This document shows, piece after piece, positions 16,065-25,494 of a stretch of 34,144 nt of DNA; the first letter of the stretch is position 1, and each line of letters opens with the position of its first letter. Both the position numbers and the translations under genes were made by a program. Below the pieces are notes generated by a model that worked only from the letters and a program-made list of their open reading frames with translations, did no database searches and was not told the origin of the DNA. The DNA is from Bacteroidota bacterium. Lineage in GTDB: Bacteria > Bacteroidota > Bacteroidia > Chitinophagales > Chitinophagaceae. The stretch spans positions 1 through 34,144 of the forward strand of contig CANKWR010000016.1 in the NCBI GenBank assembly GCA_947487525.1. The letters are read 5' to 3'.

Positions 16065-17519
16065 CTATTTTTTTTCTGTATTCGGAGCGGAAATTAACCA
16101 TAAACCTATAAAGGTGAAAAGGCCATTGATAATCAGTAATTCCTGTCCAATTCTGAAATTGCCAAAAAGGTAGGGCTGAAGATAGTCCAACCCCAAGCAC
16201 AAAATGGGTGCAAGAAAACAAGGAATGGCTGCAAGCTTGTCCTTTATTGTTCGTTTGGTAATAATGCCAAAGGCAAATAAACCTAATAATGGGCCATAGG
16301 TATAGGAGGCAATTTTCAATAGCAAGTCAATAATGCTTTTATTATCTATCCATTTAAATAGCATTACAATAATCAAAAATAGAAGCGCAAAACCTAAATG
16401 GATTCTTTTCCTGATTTTTGATTGCTTGGCTTCATCCCAATCACTTTTTCTTTGCATGCCTATAATATCAATACAGAAACTAGAAGTTAGCGCGGTAATA
16501 GCACCATCGGCACTAGGGAATAGCGCTGAAATCAATGCCAAAATAAAAATAATAGATAAGTAGGGAGGCATATGTTGCAATGCAATCGTAGGGAACAAGC
16601 TGTCGCCTGTGGCTGTTACATTTTGAGCAGAGGCAAAAAGATGTAATAAGCCACCCAGGAATAAAAATAAAGTAATCACAAACAACATGCTAAATCCAAT
16701 CGTGATCATGTTTTTTTGCGCGTCCTTTAAATTTTTAACCGATATGTTTTTTTGCATCATTTCTTGGTCTAGTCCAGTCATGGTGAGGGTAATGAAGGCT
16801 CCGCCAATAATTTGTTTTAAAAAGAAGGATTTACTATTCACATCAGTATCAAAAACGGTAGCAAGTCCTTTGGCTTGCATTGCAGTTAAAGCTTCAGGAA
16901 TAGTTAAATGCAAGTTGGATAAAATATAAATGCTGCAAATAATTAAACCAAGTAACATTCCAGATGTTTGCAAAGTATCGGTGTATACAATTGTTTTAAC
17001 ACCTCCTTCATAGGTATACAATAAAATCATGGCCAAAATAACTAGGGTAGTCGCCCAAAAGGGTACCCCCATATTATCCAAAATAAATACTTGTAATGTT
17101 TTCACCACCAAATACAATCGAGCTGTGGCACCTAAGGTTCTTGACAATATAAAAAAGGAGGCGCCGGTTTTATAGGCGTTAAAGCCTAATCTTGTTTCCA
17201 AATAATTATAAATCGAAGTCAAGTTCATTCTATAATAGATGGGGAGTAAAATATAGGCAATGGAAAAGTAACCAATTAAATAGCCAATGGTGATTTGTAA
17301 ATAATGAAATGCATCTTTTCCAACCGCACCTGGAACGCTCACAAAAGTTACCCCACTTAGTGAAGTGCCAATCATGCCAAAAGCCACCAATACCCAATTG
17401 CTATTTTTATTGCCAATAAAAAAAGACATATTGTTGCTGTTCTTGCCTGTAATTTTTGCAACCCCTAAAAGGATGGCAAAATAGATGATCACAAAAAGAA
17501 ATAATAATCCTGCACTCAT
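16065..17519 (-). CDS. Sodium:solute symporter family protein
   Basis: A 484-residue inner-membrane transporter of the SSS family with about 13 hydrophobic segments. Landmarks are the N-terminal helix followed by SFFIGNKNSNWVLVAFGMIGTSLSGVTFVSVPG, RLYLVVKTLQ, and YTYEGGVKTIVYTDTLQTSGML, which matches the SSS signature. GLDQEMMQKNISVKNLKDAQ and ALFPSADGAITALTSSFCIDI follow. The transported solute cannot be read from sequence. It is the first gene of the minus-strand run and is divergent from the LOG-family gene across an 89-nt gap. Confidence 0.92.
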   Translation of the reverse strand: MSAGLLFLFVIIYFAILLGVAKITGKNSNNMSFFIGNKNSNWVLVAFGMIGTSLSGVTFVSVPGAVGKDAFHYLQITIGYLIGYFSIAYILLPIYYRMNLTSIYNYLETRLGFNAYKTGASFFILSRTLGATARLYLVVKTLQVFILDNMGVPFWATTLVILAMILLYTYEGGVKTIVYTDTLQTSGMLLGLIICSIYILSNLHLTIPEALTAMQAKGLATVFDTDVNSKSFFLKQIIGGAFITLTMTGLDQEMMQKNISVKNLKDAQKNMITIGFSMLFVITLFLFLGGLLHLFASAQNVTATGDSLFPTIALQHMPPYLSIIFILALISALFPSADGAITALTSSFCIDIIGMQRKSDWDEAKQSKIRKRIHLGFALLFLIIVMLFKWIDNKSIIDLLLKIASYTYGPLLGLFAFGIITKRTIKDKLAAIPCFLAPILCLGLDYLQPYLFGNFRIGQELLIINGLFTFIGLWLISAPNTEKK

Positions 17520-17608
17520 TGTTCATTAAATTAGTAATGGCAAAGTAATAACAATCTTTCAATTTTTTAGTTAAATTGCCAAAACTCTATTAAATATAAT
17601 TGCCCAAA

Positions 17609-18160
17609 ATGAAAATTAAAGCAGCGACTGTTTTTTGTGGATCAAAGCCAGGCAATGATCCTGCCTATGTATTGGCCGCTGAGGAGCTGGGTAGTATGCT
17701 TGCAAAGGCGGGAATTACTTTAGTGTATGGTGGAGGCAATAAGGGCATTATGGGCGCAATAGCCAATGCTTGTCTTGCTGAAACTGGCAAAGTAATTGGC
17801 ATTATCCCCGAGTTGTTATTGGCTTGGGAGGCGCAACATGCAGGATTGACTGAATTATTTGTAACAGATTCAATGCATTCAAGAAAATTGCTTTTATATG
17901 AAAAATGTGATGTTGCCATTATTTTACCTGGAGGGATGGGTACTTTGGATGAATTATTTGAAATGCTCACCTGGAACAATTTAAAAATTCACAATAAACA
18001 AGTGTATATCTTAAATATCAACGGCTATTACAATGCATTGATCCAATTATTAGACACCATGGATGGACAAGGGTTCATGTACGAATCATGGCGCACAAGA
18101 TTAATTGAATGTAAGTCGGTAGAAGGACTTAGGGATTTTTTGATTTCCGAAAGCGAATAG
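17609..18160 (+). CDS. LOG family protein (TIGR00730 Rossmann fold)
   Basis: A 183-residue protein of the LONELY GUY/TIGR00730 family, some members of which are nucleoside 5'-monophosphate phosphoribohydrolases. The conserved VYGGGNKGIMGAIA and the catalytic PGGMGTLDELFE motif are present, as are SMHSRKLLLYEKCD and the WNNLKIHNKQ segment. The ATG at 17609 is preferred over an in-frame TTG at 17600. The 3' end overlaps the convergent next gene by 32 nt. Bacterial roles in nucleotide turnover are suspected but not proven. Confidence 0.92.
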   Translation: MKIKAATVFCGSKPGNDPAYVLAAEELGSMLAKAGITLVYGGGNKGIMGAIANACLAETGKVIGIIPELLLAWEAQHAGLTELFVTDSMHSRKLLLYEKCDVAIILPGGMGTLDELFEMLTWNNLKIHNKQVYILNINGYYNALIQLLDTMDGQGFMYESWRTRLIECKSVEGLRDFLISESE

Positions 18161-18740
18161 GTATACCAAAGCCTGCTCTAAAAATGGGTTGTGCGTTCAA
18201 TTGGCCCATTCTATAAGGAGATTGTGGTGAATTAACCAGGTCAAACATAATGGAGAAGTAGGAGAATCCATTTTCACTTCTTTGTCCATAGCCAATTCCT
18301 GTTAATACACTAGGGGCACTTACGCTTGCCCTTCCACTATTTCCAGTGGTAAGAAAATCTCTTGCTCTGCTAAATGTCCAATTGTATTCGGGTTGTATTT
18401 GAATGAAAAGCTTTTGCAATGGCCAGATTCTAGCAAAACCACCAACCCCTAATTGCGTGTTATTGGTTCTTGACATTACATTCCCTCCATTGTCTAAGAA
18501 TTTATAGGAAGCGTAATAAAAATTAACAGCAGCTCCTAAGTCAACATAATCATTATATCTTTTAACGAGTTCAGGATTTAAGCCAATTTGAAAAGTACCA
18601 GCGCCTCCTCCCAATACGAGTCCACCGCCAAAAAATACTGGCTTTGGATTTAATTCGGGCGAAGTGACAATGGTGGTTTGACTGTTTGCCTTTTGAAGGG
18701 CAAACAATACCAATAACATAAAAATTATTTTTCTGATCAT
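18129..18740 (-). CDS. Predicted outer-membrane beta-barrel protein, unknown function
   Basis: A 203-residue exported protein. A signal peptide (about residues 1-20, ending ANSQ) precedes a mature region rich in Gly, aromatic residues and alternating hydrophobic strands (GGGLVLGGGAGTFQIGLNPE, VDLGAAVNFYYASYKF, LGVGGFARIWPLQKLFIQIQ), ending in FRAGFGIPIRFRK. This pattern suits a small 8-stranded outer-membrane barrel. I do not recognise a named family. Its 3' end overlaps the LOG gene tail-to-tail. It lies 11 nt downstream of the GlcD-type gene. Confidence 0.75.
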   Translation of the reverse strand: MIRKIIFMLLVLFALQKANSQTTIVTSPELNPKPVFFGGGLVLGGGAGTFQIGLNPELVKRYNDYVDLGAAVNFYYASYKFLDNGGNVMSRTNNTQLGVGGFARIWPLQKLFIQIQPEYNWTFSRARDFLTTGNSGRASVSAPSVLTGIGYGQRSENGFSYFSIMFDLVNSPQSPYRMGQLNAQPIFRAGFGIPIRFRKSKNP

Positions 18741-18751
18741 TTGTGAAAAAT

Positions 18752-20158
18752 TTAAGGAGTTAGATCAAAAATCTTGCCTGGGTTTAAAATATGGTTTGGA
18801 TCGAAAGTTTTTTTAATACCTCTCATTAATTCTAAGGAAATTGCATCGAATACTACAGGCATATAGGATTTTTGAATTAAGCCAATGCCATGTTCTCCAC
18901 TAATAGTGCCACCAAGCGAAAATACAATTTGAAATAATGCTGTTAAAATGCGATTCATTTCGGCACTCTCAAAACTTTTCTTTATAGTTGGGTGGTTAAT
19001 TCTAATATGCAAATTGCCATCGCCTGCATGGCCATAACAAACTACTTTAAAGCCGTTTTCTTCGCCTAAAGCTTTAACCCCTTTAATGAGTTTAGGCAAT
19101 TCAGCTCTTGGCACTACGGTGTCTTCTTCAATCGTATATCCTGCCATTACAGAAGCTTCGTTGGCCTTTCGGCGTATTTTCCAAAGCTCATTTTTTTGTT
19201 GTGCGTCGTCGGCGAAATACAATTCACCAACTTCATAGTTGGCCAATACCTCAGAAATAGCTTCCATCTCGTTCATCAAAACCTCTACATTATTGCCGTC
19301 CACTTCAATAATTAAATGTGCTGCTAACCCTTCCGTTAAAGGTATGGCATTACTGTCTAACATTTTGGTGGCAAGGGTAATGGCATCTATTTCCATTAAT
19401 TCCATAGCACTCGGAGTGATGCCTGCTCTAAAAATGGCACTCACTGCTTCACTGGCTTTTTCAATACAATTAAAAGGAGCTAAAAGTAATAAATCAAACT
19501 TAGGATGGGGAATTAAGCGCAATACAATTTTGGTTACAATACCCAGTGTACCTTCGCTTCCTACAATTAATTGCGTTAGGTTATAACCTGTTGCATTCTT
19601 TAATACATTGGAACCGGTCCATATAATTTCACCTGTTGGCAATACCAATTCTAAATTTAACACATAATCTTTCACTACGCCGTACTTCACTGCTTTAGGG
19701 CCGCCTGAATTTTCTGAAATATTCCCCCCTATAAAACAACTTCCTTTACTGGCTGGATCGGGCGGATAAAACAATCCTTTTTCTTTAACCGTATTTTGCA
19801 ACACTTCCGTAATAACTCCTGGCTCGGTGGTTACTTGTAAATTTCTTTCGTCAATTTCTAAGATGCTATTAAAGCGTTCCATGGAAATAACCAAGCCGCC
19901 AAAATGGGGTAAGGCACCACCCGTTAAACCGGTACCACCACCACGGGGCGTAACTGGAATAATATGTTCATTACATATTTTTAATAAAGCGGAAATTTCT
20001 TGCGCAGTTCGAGGCTTGGCAATTACTTCGGGTGCATAAAACAGGTTTTCTGTTTCATCCTTTCCATATTTTTCAATGCTCTCATTATCGGTAAGCAAAT
20101 AGGACTCACCCACAATATGTTTAAATTGCTCAACGATAGCAGGTGTGATCTTATTCAT
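18752..20158 (-). CDS. GlcD-type FAD-linked oxidase (glycolate/D-lactate oxidase family)
   Basis: A 468-residue flavoprotein of the GlcD/DLD family, which oxidises 2-hydroxy acids. The N-terminal PCMH-type FAD domain shows PRGGGTGLTGGALPHFGG and GSCFIGGNISENSGG. A second FAD block is GSEGTLGIVTKIVLRLIPHP. The C-terminal domain includes YGHAGDGNLHIRINHP and ends with SGEHGIGLIQKSYMP and DPNHILNPGKIF. Glycolate, D-lactate or a related acid are all possible substrates. The ATG at 20158 is preferred to a TTG at 20167. No GlcE or GlcF partner gene is adjacent. Confidence 0.92.
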   Translation of the reverse strand: MNKITPAIVEQFKHIVGESYLLTDNESIEKYGKDETENLFYAPEVIAKPRTAQEISALLKICNEHIIPVTPRGGGTGLTGGALPHFGGLVISMERFNSILEIDERNLQVTTEPGVITEVLQNTVKEKGLFYPPDPASKGSCFIGGNISENSGGPKAVKYGVVKDYVLNLELVLPTGEIIWTGSNVLKNATGYNLTQLIVGSEGTLGIVTKIVLRLIPHPKFDLLLLAPFNCIEKASEAVSAIFRAGITPSAMELMEIDAITLATKMLDSNAIPLTEGLAAHLIIEVDGNNVEVLMNEMEAISEVLANYEVGELYFADDAQQKNELWKIRRKANEASVMAGYTIEEDTVVPRAELPKLIKGVKALGEENGFKVVCYGHAGDGNLHIRINHPTIKKSFESAEMNRILTALFQIVFSLGGTISGEHGIGLIQKSYMPVVFDAISLELMRGIKKTFDPNHILNPGKIFDLTP

Positions 20159-20202
20159 TCCAAACAAAATTTAGAAGTCAATCAAAAATAGAAATTACAA
20201 CA

Positions 20203-20222
20203 AATAACTACGGGTAGTTATT
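20203..20222. promoter_or_regulatory. Perfect dyad between the kinase and GlcD-type genes
   Basis: Nine-bp arms AATAACTAC/GTAGTTATT with a 2-nt centre, lying between the deoxynucleoside kinase stop and the GlcD-type start on the minus strand. The tight centre suits a protein-binding operator. A weak terminator is the alternative, although no T-run follows. Confidence 0.4.
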
Positions 20223-20227
20223 GCAAA

Positions 20228-20866
20228 CTAGAATAGGCCGTATAACATGCCGTCTACTTTGCTGATAATTTCGCCAAAATCTTCGTCGTTTTCGCCAAAC
20301 TTATTCTTGTCACAATCAATGATTAACAATGGGCCTTCTTTGTATCCTTCTACCCATTTATTATAATATTCATTTAATTTTTTCAAATAATCTAAACGTA
20401 TATTTTCTTCATATTCTCTACCTCTTTTTTGAATTTGAGAAACCAGGGTAGGCACCGATGCTTTTAAATAAATTAATAAATCGGGAGGCTGTACCATGCT
20501 TTTGATGGTGGTAAAGAATCCAAAATAATTATCAAAATCACGCTTGCTCATTAAGCCCATTTCATGCAAATTGGGTGCAAAAATATTGGCATCCTCGTAA
20601 ATGGTTCTGTCTTGGATAATGGTTTCAGTTCCATTTTGAATTTCTAAGATTTGGTTTAAACGACCATGCAAAAAATAAATCTGAAGGTTAAAACTCCAAC
20701 GGGGCATATCGTCGTAAAAGTCCGTCAAGTAAGGGTTATGATCCACGTCCTCGAACTGTGGAATCCAACGATAATGTTTACTTAACATTTCGGTTAAGGT
20801 AGTTTTACCAGCGCCAATATTTCCAGCGATTGCTACGTGTTTAGGTTTTTTAGTCGCTTTTGCCAT
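20228..20866 (-). CDS. Deoxynucleoside kinase
   Basis: A 212-residue kinase of the dNK/deoxyguanosine-deoxyadenosine kinase family, which salvages deoxynucleosides. The Walker A loop is GNIGAGKTT (residues 15-23). NLQIYFLHGRL, the DRTIYEDANIFA motif (the family's DRS-type block) and the lid QKRGREYEENI are present. The C-terminal LIIDCDKNKFGENDEDFGEI is typical of Bacteroidota members. Base specificity cannot be told from sequence alone. It is 41 nt downstream of trpS. Confidence 0.93.
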   Translation of the reverse strand: MAKATKKPKHVAIAGNIGAGKTTLTEMLSKHYRWIPQFEDVDHNPYLTDFYDDMPRWSFNLQIYFLHGRLNQILEIQNGTETIIQDRTIYEDANIFAPNLHEMGLMSKRDFDNYFGFFTTIKSMVQPPDLLIYLKASVPTLVSQIQKRGREYEENIRLDYLKKLNEYYNKWVEGYKEGPLLIIDCDKNKFGENDEDFGEIISKVDGMLYGLF

Positions 20867-20907
20867 AATCTTATAGGGTGTATTTGAATAAGTTGTTGTA
20901 ATGGTTT

Positions 20908-21918
20908 TTAATAGTTCATACCCACTGCCGATCTTACTTTGGTTAAAGTAGCAGAAGCACTCGCTCTTGCTTTGTTGGCACCTTGATGAATTATTTTTAA
21001 AAGTAGTTCTTTGTTGTTTTGTAAATCAGCAGCTTTTGAACGAATAGGGTTAATAAAGTTCACCATATCTTCCGCCAATTGTTTTTTCATATCGCCATAA
21101 CGAATAATACAATTGCCCTCTGAGCTATTGTTAAAATCGTCCTCAAATTTTTTCACGGTATCGGCAGTACTCACTAAACCCATTAAGGCAAATAAGTTTT
21201 GAATATAATCTGGCTTCACTGAATTAGGGGCTAATGGTCCTTGATCTGTTTTCGCCTTCATTACTTTTTTACGAATCATTTCATCCTCATCTGCTAAAAA
21301 TAAAGTGGTCATTTGATTCTCACTCTTACTCATCTTGCCATTGCCATCCAATCCCATAATTTTTACCAACTCACTGTTGTAGTTAAAAGCATAAGGTAAA
21401 GGGAAGGTTTCACCGTATCTATGATTAAAACGTTCCGCAAAATTTCGGGCCATTTCTAAATTCTGTTCCTGGTCTTTTCCAACAGGTACTTTTACTGCTC
21501 GGTGAATTAAAATGTCGGCTGCTTGTAAAACAGGATAGGTTAATAAACCTGCATTTACATTTTCGGGTTGCATGCGCACTTTGTCTTTAAACGTAGTGGT
21601 TTTTTCCAACTCCCCTTTATACGCTAGCATATTTAAATACAAATACAATTCTGCAATTTCAGGAACATCACTTTGCACATACAAAGACACTTTCTCAGGA
21701 TCCAAACCACAAGCAATATTTTCTGCGACTACTCTTAATACACTTTCTTGTAAAGTTTTGGTATCGGGGTGTGTTGTAAGGCTATGCCAATTGGCAACAA
21801 AAAAGTAACAATTATACTCGTCTTGCATACGCACATAATTGCGCATGGCACCAAAATAATTACCTAAATGTAAAAAACCGGTAGGGCGGATTCCACTCAA
21901 TACAATTTCCTTTTCCAT
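20908..21918 (-). CDS. trpS: Tryptophanyl-tRNA synthetase
   Basis: A class I aminoacyl-tRNA synthetase of 336 residues, normal for bacterial TrpS. The HIGH-type motif appears as GFLHLGNYFGAM near residues 13-24 and the KMSKS loop as GKMSKSENQ. GKDQEQNLEMARNFAERF and the N-terminal IRPTG are also characteristic. The ATG at 21918 is chosen over an in-frame TTG at 21942. A near-consensus -7 box (TATCTTCG, 21933-21926) ends 7 nt before the ATG. It is divergent from recG across about 80 nt. Confidence 0.97.
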   Translation of the reverse strand: MEKEIVLSGIRPTGFLHLGNYFGAMRNYVRMQDEYNCYFFVANWHSLTTHPDTKTLQESVLRVVAENIACGLDPEKVSLYVQSDVPEIAELYLYLNMLAYKGELEKTTTFKDKVRMQPENVNAGLLTYPVLQAADILIHRAVKVPVGKDQEQNLEMARNFAERFNHRYGETFPLPYAFNYNSELVKIMGLDGNGKMSKSENQMTTLFLADEDEMIRKKVMKAKTDQGPLAPNSVKPDYIQNLFALMGLVSTADTVKKFEDDFNNSSEGNCIIRYGDMKKQLAEDMVNFINPIRSKAADLQNNKELLLKIIHQGANKARASASATLTKVRSAVGMNY

Positions 21919-21998
21919 AGCTTTGCGAAGATAATGAAACAAGACCCCATTTTTTGCTATCTTTTTGGGATATTTGTACCCAATTCAAAAAAAATATT

Positions 21999-24101
21999 TT
22001 GAGCCAAGCATCTCTTTTACAAAGTCCCATTGAATACCTAAAAGGCGTAGGCCCTTTGAGGGCCGATATGCTTAAAAAAGAGCTGAATTTGTTCACTTTT
22101 GGCGACCTTTTACACCATTTTCCACATCGACATATTGATAAGACCCAGGTAACGCCCATCGGTCAAATAACCCCGGATTTTGACTTTGTGCAGGTGCGTG
22201 GGGTGCTTCAGGGCATTGACATTATAGGGGAGAAGCGATCCAAAAGGATGGTTACCCAGTTAAAAGACAGTACCGGTCAAATAGAGTTGGCTTGGTTTCA
22301 GGGCATTAATTGGGTGCAAAAAAGTATTGTAGAAGGGCAAGCCTATTTGGTATTTGGAAGAGTGAGTTTTTTTAATGGACGTGCACAAATTGTGCATCCT
22401 GAAATTGAACCCTATGTGGCGGTAACGGCTGGACAAAAAGCATTATTAGAGCCCGTGTATCCATCCACCGAAAAATTAAAATCCCGAGGATTAAATGGAA
22501 AGCAAATAGGTAAGTTAACGCAAACCTTGTTTCAACAAATAAGAGAACAAGATGTGCCTGAAAATTTACCAGCGCATTTATTAAAAGACAGAATGGGAAG
22601 ATGGGAAGCCTATAGACAAATACATTTTCCTACTTCGCAGGAACATTATAAGAAAGCCTTGTCCAGATTAGTTTTTGAAGAATTATTTATTGCACAGGTA
22701 AGATTGAATTTAATAAAAATAGATAGGCATAAAAATAGTCGTGGCCATAAATTTGAAATTGTAGGGGAACATTTTAATACTTTTTACAATCACCATCTAC
22801 CTTTTGAATTAACCGGTGCACAAAAGCGCGTGATCAAAGAAATTAGACTGGATACCGCGCGTGGTTTTCAAATGAATAGATTATTGCAAGGGGATGTAGG
22901 TAGTGGTAAAACTATGATTGCATTACTCTCCATGTTGATAGCTGTAGACAATGGATTTCAAAGTTGTTTAATGGCACCCACCGAAATTTTAGCACAGCAG
23001 CACTATGCAAGCTTAAGTGAATTGTTAAAGGAAATGCCTTTGGAAGTAGCCTTATTAACGGGTAGCACCAAAACGGCAGAACGCAGAAGAATATTACAAG
23101 GACTCATGGAGGATACCATACATTTTGTAGTGGGTACGCATGCCATTATAGAAGAGGTAGTGCAGTTTAAGAATTTAGGATTGTCGGTAATTGATGAGCA
23201 ACACAGATTCGGAGTAGCACAACGCGCACAGCTTTGGAAAAAATCAAAAGTACCTCCTCATGTATTGGTGATGACGGCAACGCCAATTCCTAGAACCCTT
23301 GCCATGACAGCTTTTGGCGACTTGGATTATAGTGTGATGGATGAATTACCACCAGGTAGACTCCCCATTAAAACGGTACACCGATATGAAACTTCTCGAG
23401 CAAGTGTGATGGATTTTGTGAAAACGGAAATTACAAAAGGTCGTCAGGCTTATTATGTTTATCCTTTAATTGAGGAGAGTGAAAAAATGAGTTATGAGGA
23501 TTTAATGCAGGGTTATGAACAAGTAAAAAGTTTCTTTCCTGAACCCAAATATAAAATTAGCATGGTGCATGGAAAGCAAAAAAATATAGAGAAGGAAACC
23601 AATATGCAAAGGTTCGTTACTGGAGACACCCAAATATTAGTGGGTACAACGGTGATTGAAGTGGGTGTGAACGTGCCCAATGCAAGTGTGATGGTCATTG
23701 AAAGTGCAGAGAAATTTGGTTTGTCACAATTGCATCAGTTAAGAGGCCGCGTGGGAAGAGGTTCGGAACAGAGTTATTGTATTTTGTTAAGTAGTGTAAA
23801 GGCAAGCAGAGAAGCAAAGAACCGATTAAAAATTATGTGTGAAACCAATGATGGTTTTGTGATTGCAGAAAAAGATTTAGAACTGAGAGGTCCTGGCGAT
23901 ATTGATGGTACCAGACAAAGTGGGGCACTCAACTTTAGATTAGCGAATATCATCAATGACCGCCAAGCCTTGGAAGAAGCCAAAAACGAGGCCTATGCGA
24001 TATGCGAAAAGGATCCAAACCTATCTGCCCCCGAAAATGCACTTACAAGAGCGTATTTACAGTCTCAAAAGAGCAAAATTGGTTGGGGTAAGATTGCATA
24101 A
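21999..24101 (+). CDS. recG: ATP-dependent DNA helicase RecG
   Basis: RecG reverses stalled replication forks and processes recombination intermediates. The product is about 700 residues. The N-terminal wedge domain (SPIEYLKGVGPLRADMLKKE, OB-fold with QVRGVLQGI and AWFQGINW) precedes the helicase. Walker A is GDVGSGKT, Walker B is the DEQH box (VIDEQHRFGVAQRAQLW), motif III is TATPIPRTLAM, and motif VI is QLHQLRGRVGRG. No ATG gives a full N-terminus; I use the TTG at 21999, with another in-frame TTG at 21954 and an ATG too far in at 22068. It opens a co-directional run through rsmI. Confidence 0.93.
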   Translation: MSQASLLQSPIEYLKGVGPLRADMLKKELNLFTFGDLLHHFPHRHIDKTQVTPIGQITPDFDFVQVRGVLQGIDIIGEKRSKRMVTQLKDSTGQIELAWFQGINWVQKSIVEGQAYLVFGRVSFFNGRAQIVHPEIEPYVAVTAGQKALLEPVYPSTEKLKSRGLNGKQIGKLTQTLFQQIREQDVPENLPAHLLKDRMGRWEAYRQIHFPTSQEHYKKALSRLVFEELFIAQVRLNLIKIDRHKNSRGHKFEIVGEHFNTFYNHHLPFELTGAQKRVIKEIRLDTARGFQMNRLLQGDVGSGKTMIALLSMLIAVDNGFQSCLMAPTEILAQQHYASLSELLKEMPLEVALLTGSTKTAERRRILQGLMEDTIHFVVGTHAIIEEVVQFKNLGLSVIDEQHRFGVAQRAQLWKKSKVPPHVLVMTATPIPRTLAMTAFGDLDYSVMDELPPGRLPIKTVHRYETSRASVMDFVKTEITKGRQAYYVYPLIEESEKMSYEDLMQGYEQVKSFFPEPKYKISMVHGKQKNIEKETNMQRFVTGDTQILVGTTVIEVGVNVPNASVMVIESAEKFGLSQLHQLRGRVGRGSEQSYCILLSSVKASREAKNRLKIMCETNDGFVIAEKDLELRGPGDIDGTRQSGALNFRLANIINDRQALEEAKNEAYAICEKDPNLSAPENALTRAYLQSQKSKIGWGKIA

Positions 24102-24177
24102 ATCAGCTATTTTTTTAAGTATCTTGCAGGCAAGTGAAATGGACGCCAATTTGCTAAATACCATTAAATAATATCGT

Positions 24178-25473
24178 ATGAAATATTTACCATTAGATTC
24201 CAAAATATTTATTCAAAACCGAAAACGTTTTGTGTCCAAAATGCAAAAGAACAGCATTGCTATTTTTGTAAGCAATGACGAGTTTCCAAGCAATGGAGAT
24301 GCTTTGCATGGGTTTGTTCAAAATAGTGATTTGTTTTGGTTATCTGGTATTGAGCAAGAGAGTACGATGGTGGTTTTATTTCCGGATAACCCAGATCCTA
24401 CATATAGAGAAGTGTTGGTATTAACACGCCCACAGGAACTAAAAGAAATTTGGGATGGCAAAAGATTAAGGGCCAATGAAGCCACTGCGATTTCAGGCAT
24501 GACCACCATTGTTTGGGAGGACGTATTAGATGGGATGTTGCAACAATGGATTCATTTAGCAGATGCCATTTATTTAGACTCCAATGAGAATGACAGAAAA
24601 AATAATTTAGTACTTACGCAAGAATATCGATTCATTGATGCAATGAAATCGCGCTATCCTTTACACCAATATATACGTGCTGCAAAAATTTTAAAAGAGG
24701 TACGTGGTGTTAAAACCAAGGAGGAAGTAGTGGTCATTCAAAAGGCCATTGACATCACAGAAGTTGCCTTCAGAAGATTGTTACAGTTTATTAAGCCGGG
24801 CGTTTTTGAATTTGAAATTGAAGCTGAAATATACCACTCCTTTTTATCTCAAAGAGCTACTGGCCTTGCTTATCATAGTATCATTGCAAGTGGCGACAAT
24901 GCGCGCACATTGCATTACGTGAGCAATAACAATGAATGCAAGGACGGTGATTTAATCTTAATGGATTTTGGGGCTGCATATGGAGGCTACAATGCAGACT
25001 TAACAAGAACGGTTCCGGTGAATGGTAAATTTACCAAGCGCCAAAAAGAAGTATACAATGCTTGTTTGCATTTACATGATTATGCAAAATCTATTTTAAA
25101 GCCAGGCATTAGTATTTTAAGATATACCGATAAGGTTGGAGCGGAAGCAACAAAACAATTCTTGAAAATTGGATTGTTAAGTAAAGCAGATATTAAAAAT
25201 GAGGATCCCAATAATCCAGCATATCGTAAATATTTATACCATGGGATTTCCCATCATTTGGGTATTGATGTGCATGACTTAGGTACCAGAACCGAGCCCA
25301 TCCAACCAGGCATGGTGTTTACCGTGGAGCCAGGTATTTATATTAAAGAAGAGGGAATGGGTGTGCGTATTGAAAACAACATTTGGATTACCAAAACAGG
25401 CAACCAAGACTTGTTTAAAAACATCCCGATTAAAGCGGATGAAATTGAAGCATTAATGCGTCGTAAAAAATAA
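24178..25473 (+). CDS. pepP: Xaa-Pro aminopeptidase (aminopeptidase P)
   Basis: A cytosolic metalloprotease that removes an N-terminal residue preceding proline. The 431 residues comprise an AMP_N domain (about 1-140, with DLFWLSGIEQESTMVVLFP) and a pita-bread M24 domain. The metal ligands can be read from DFGAAYGGYNADLTRT (two Asp), GISHHLGIDVHD (His), VEPGIYI (Glu) and VRIENN (Glu). It starts 76 nt after recG and lies 21 nt before pssA. Confidence 0.95.
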   Translation: MKYLPLDSKIFIQNRKRFVSKMQKNSIAIFVSNDEFPSNGDALHGFVQNSDLFWLSGIEQESTMVVLFPDNPDPTYREVLVLTRPQELKEIWDGKRLRANEATAISGMTTIVWEDVLDGMLQQWIHLADAIYLDSNENDRKNNLVLTQEYRFIDAMKSRYPLHQYIRAAKILKEVRGVKTKEEVVVIQKAIDITEVAFRRLLQFIKPGVFEFEIEAEIYHSFLSQRATGLAYHSIIASGDNARTLHYVSNNNECKDGDLILMDFGAAYGGYNADLTRTVPVNGKFTKRQKEVYNACLHLHDYAKSILKPGISILRYTDKVGAEATKQFLKIGLLSKADIKNEDPNNPAYRKYLYHGISHHLGIDVHDLGTRTEPIQPGMVFTVEPGIYIKEEGMGVRIENNIWITKTGNQDLFKNIPIKADEIEALMRRKK

Positions 25474-25494
25474 ATAGGGATAAATATAAAATTC

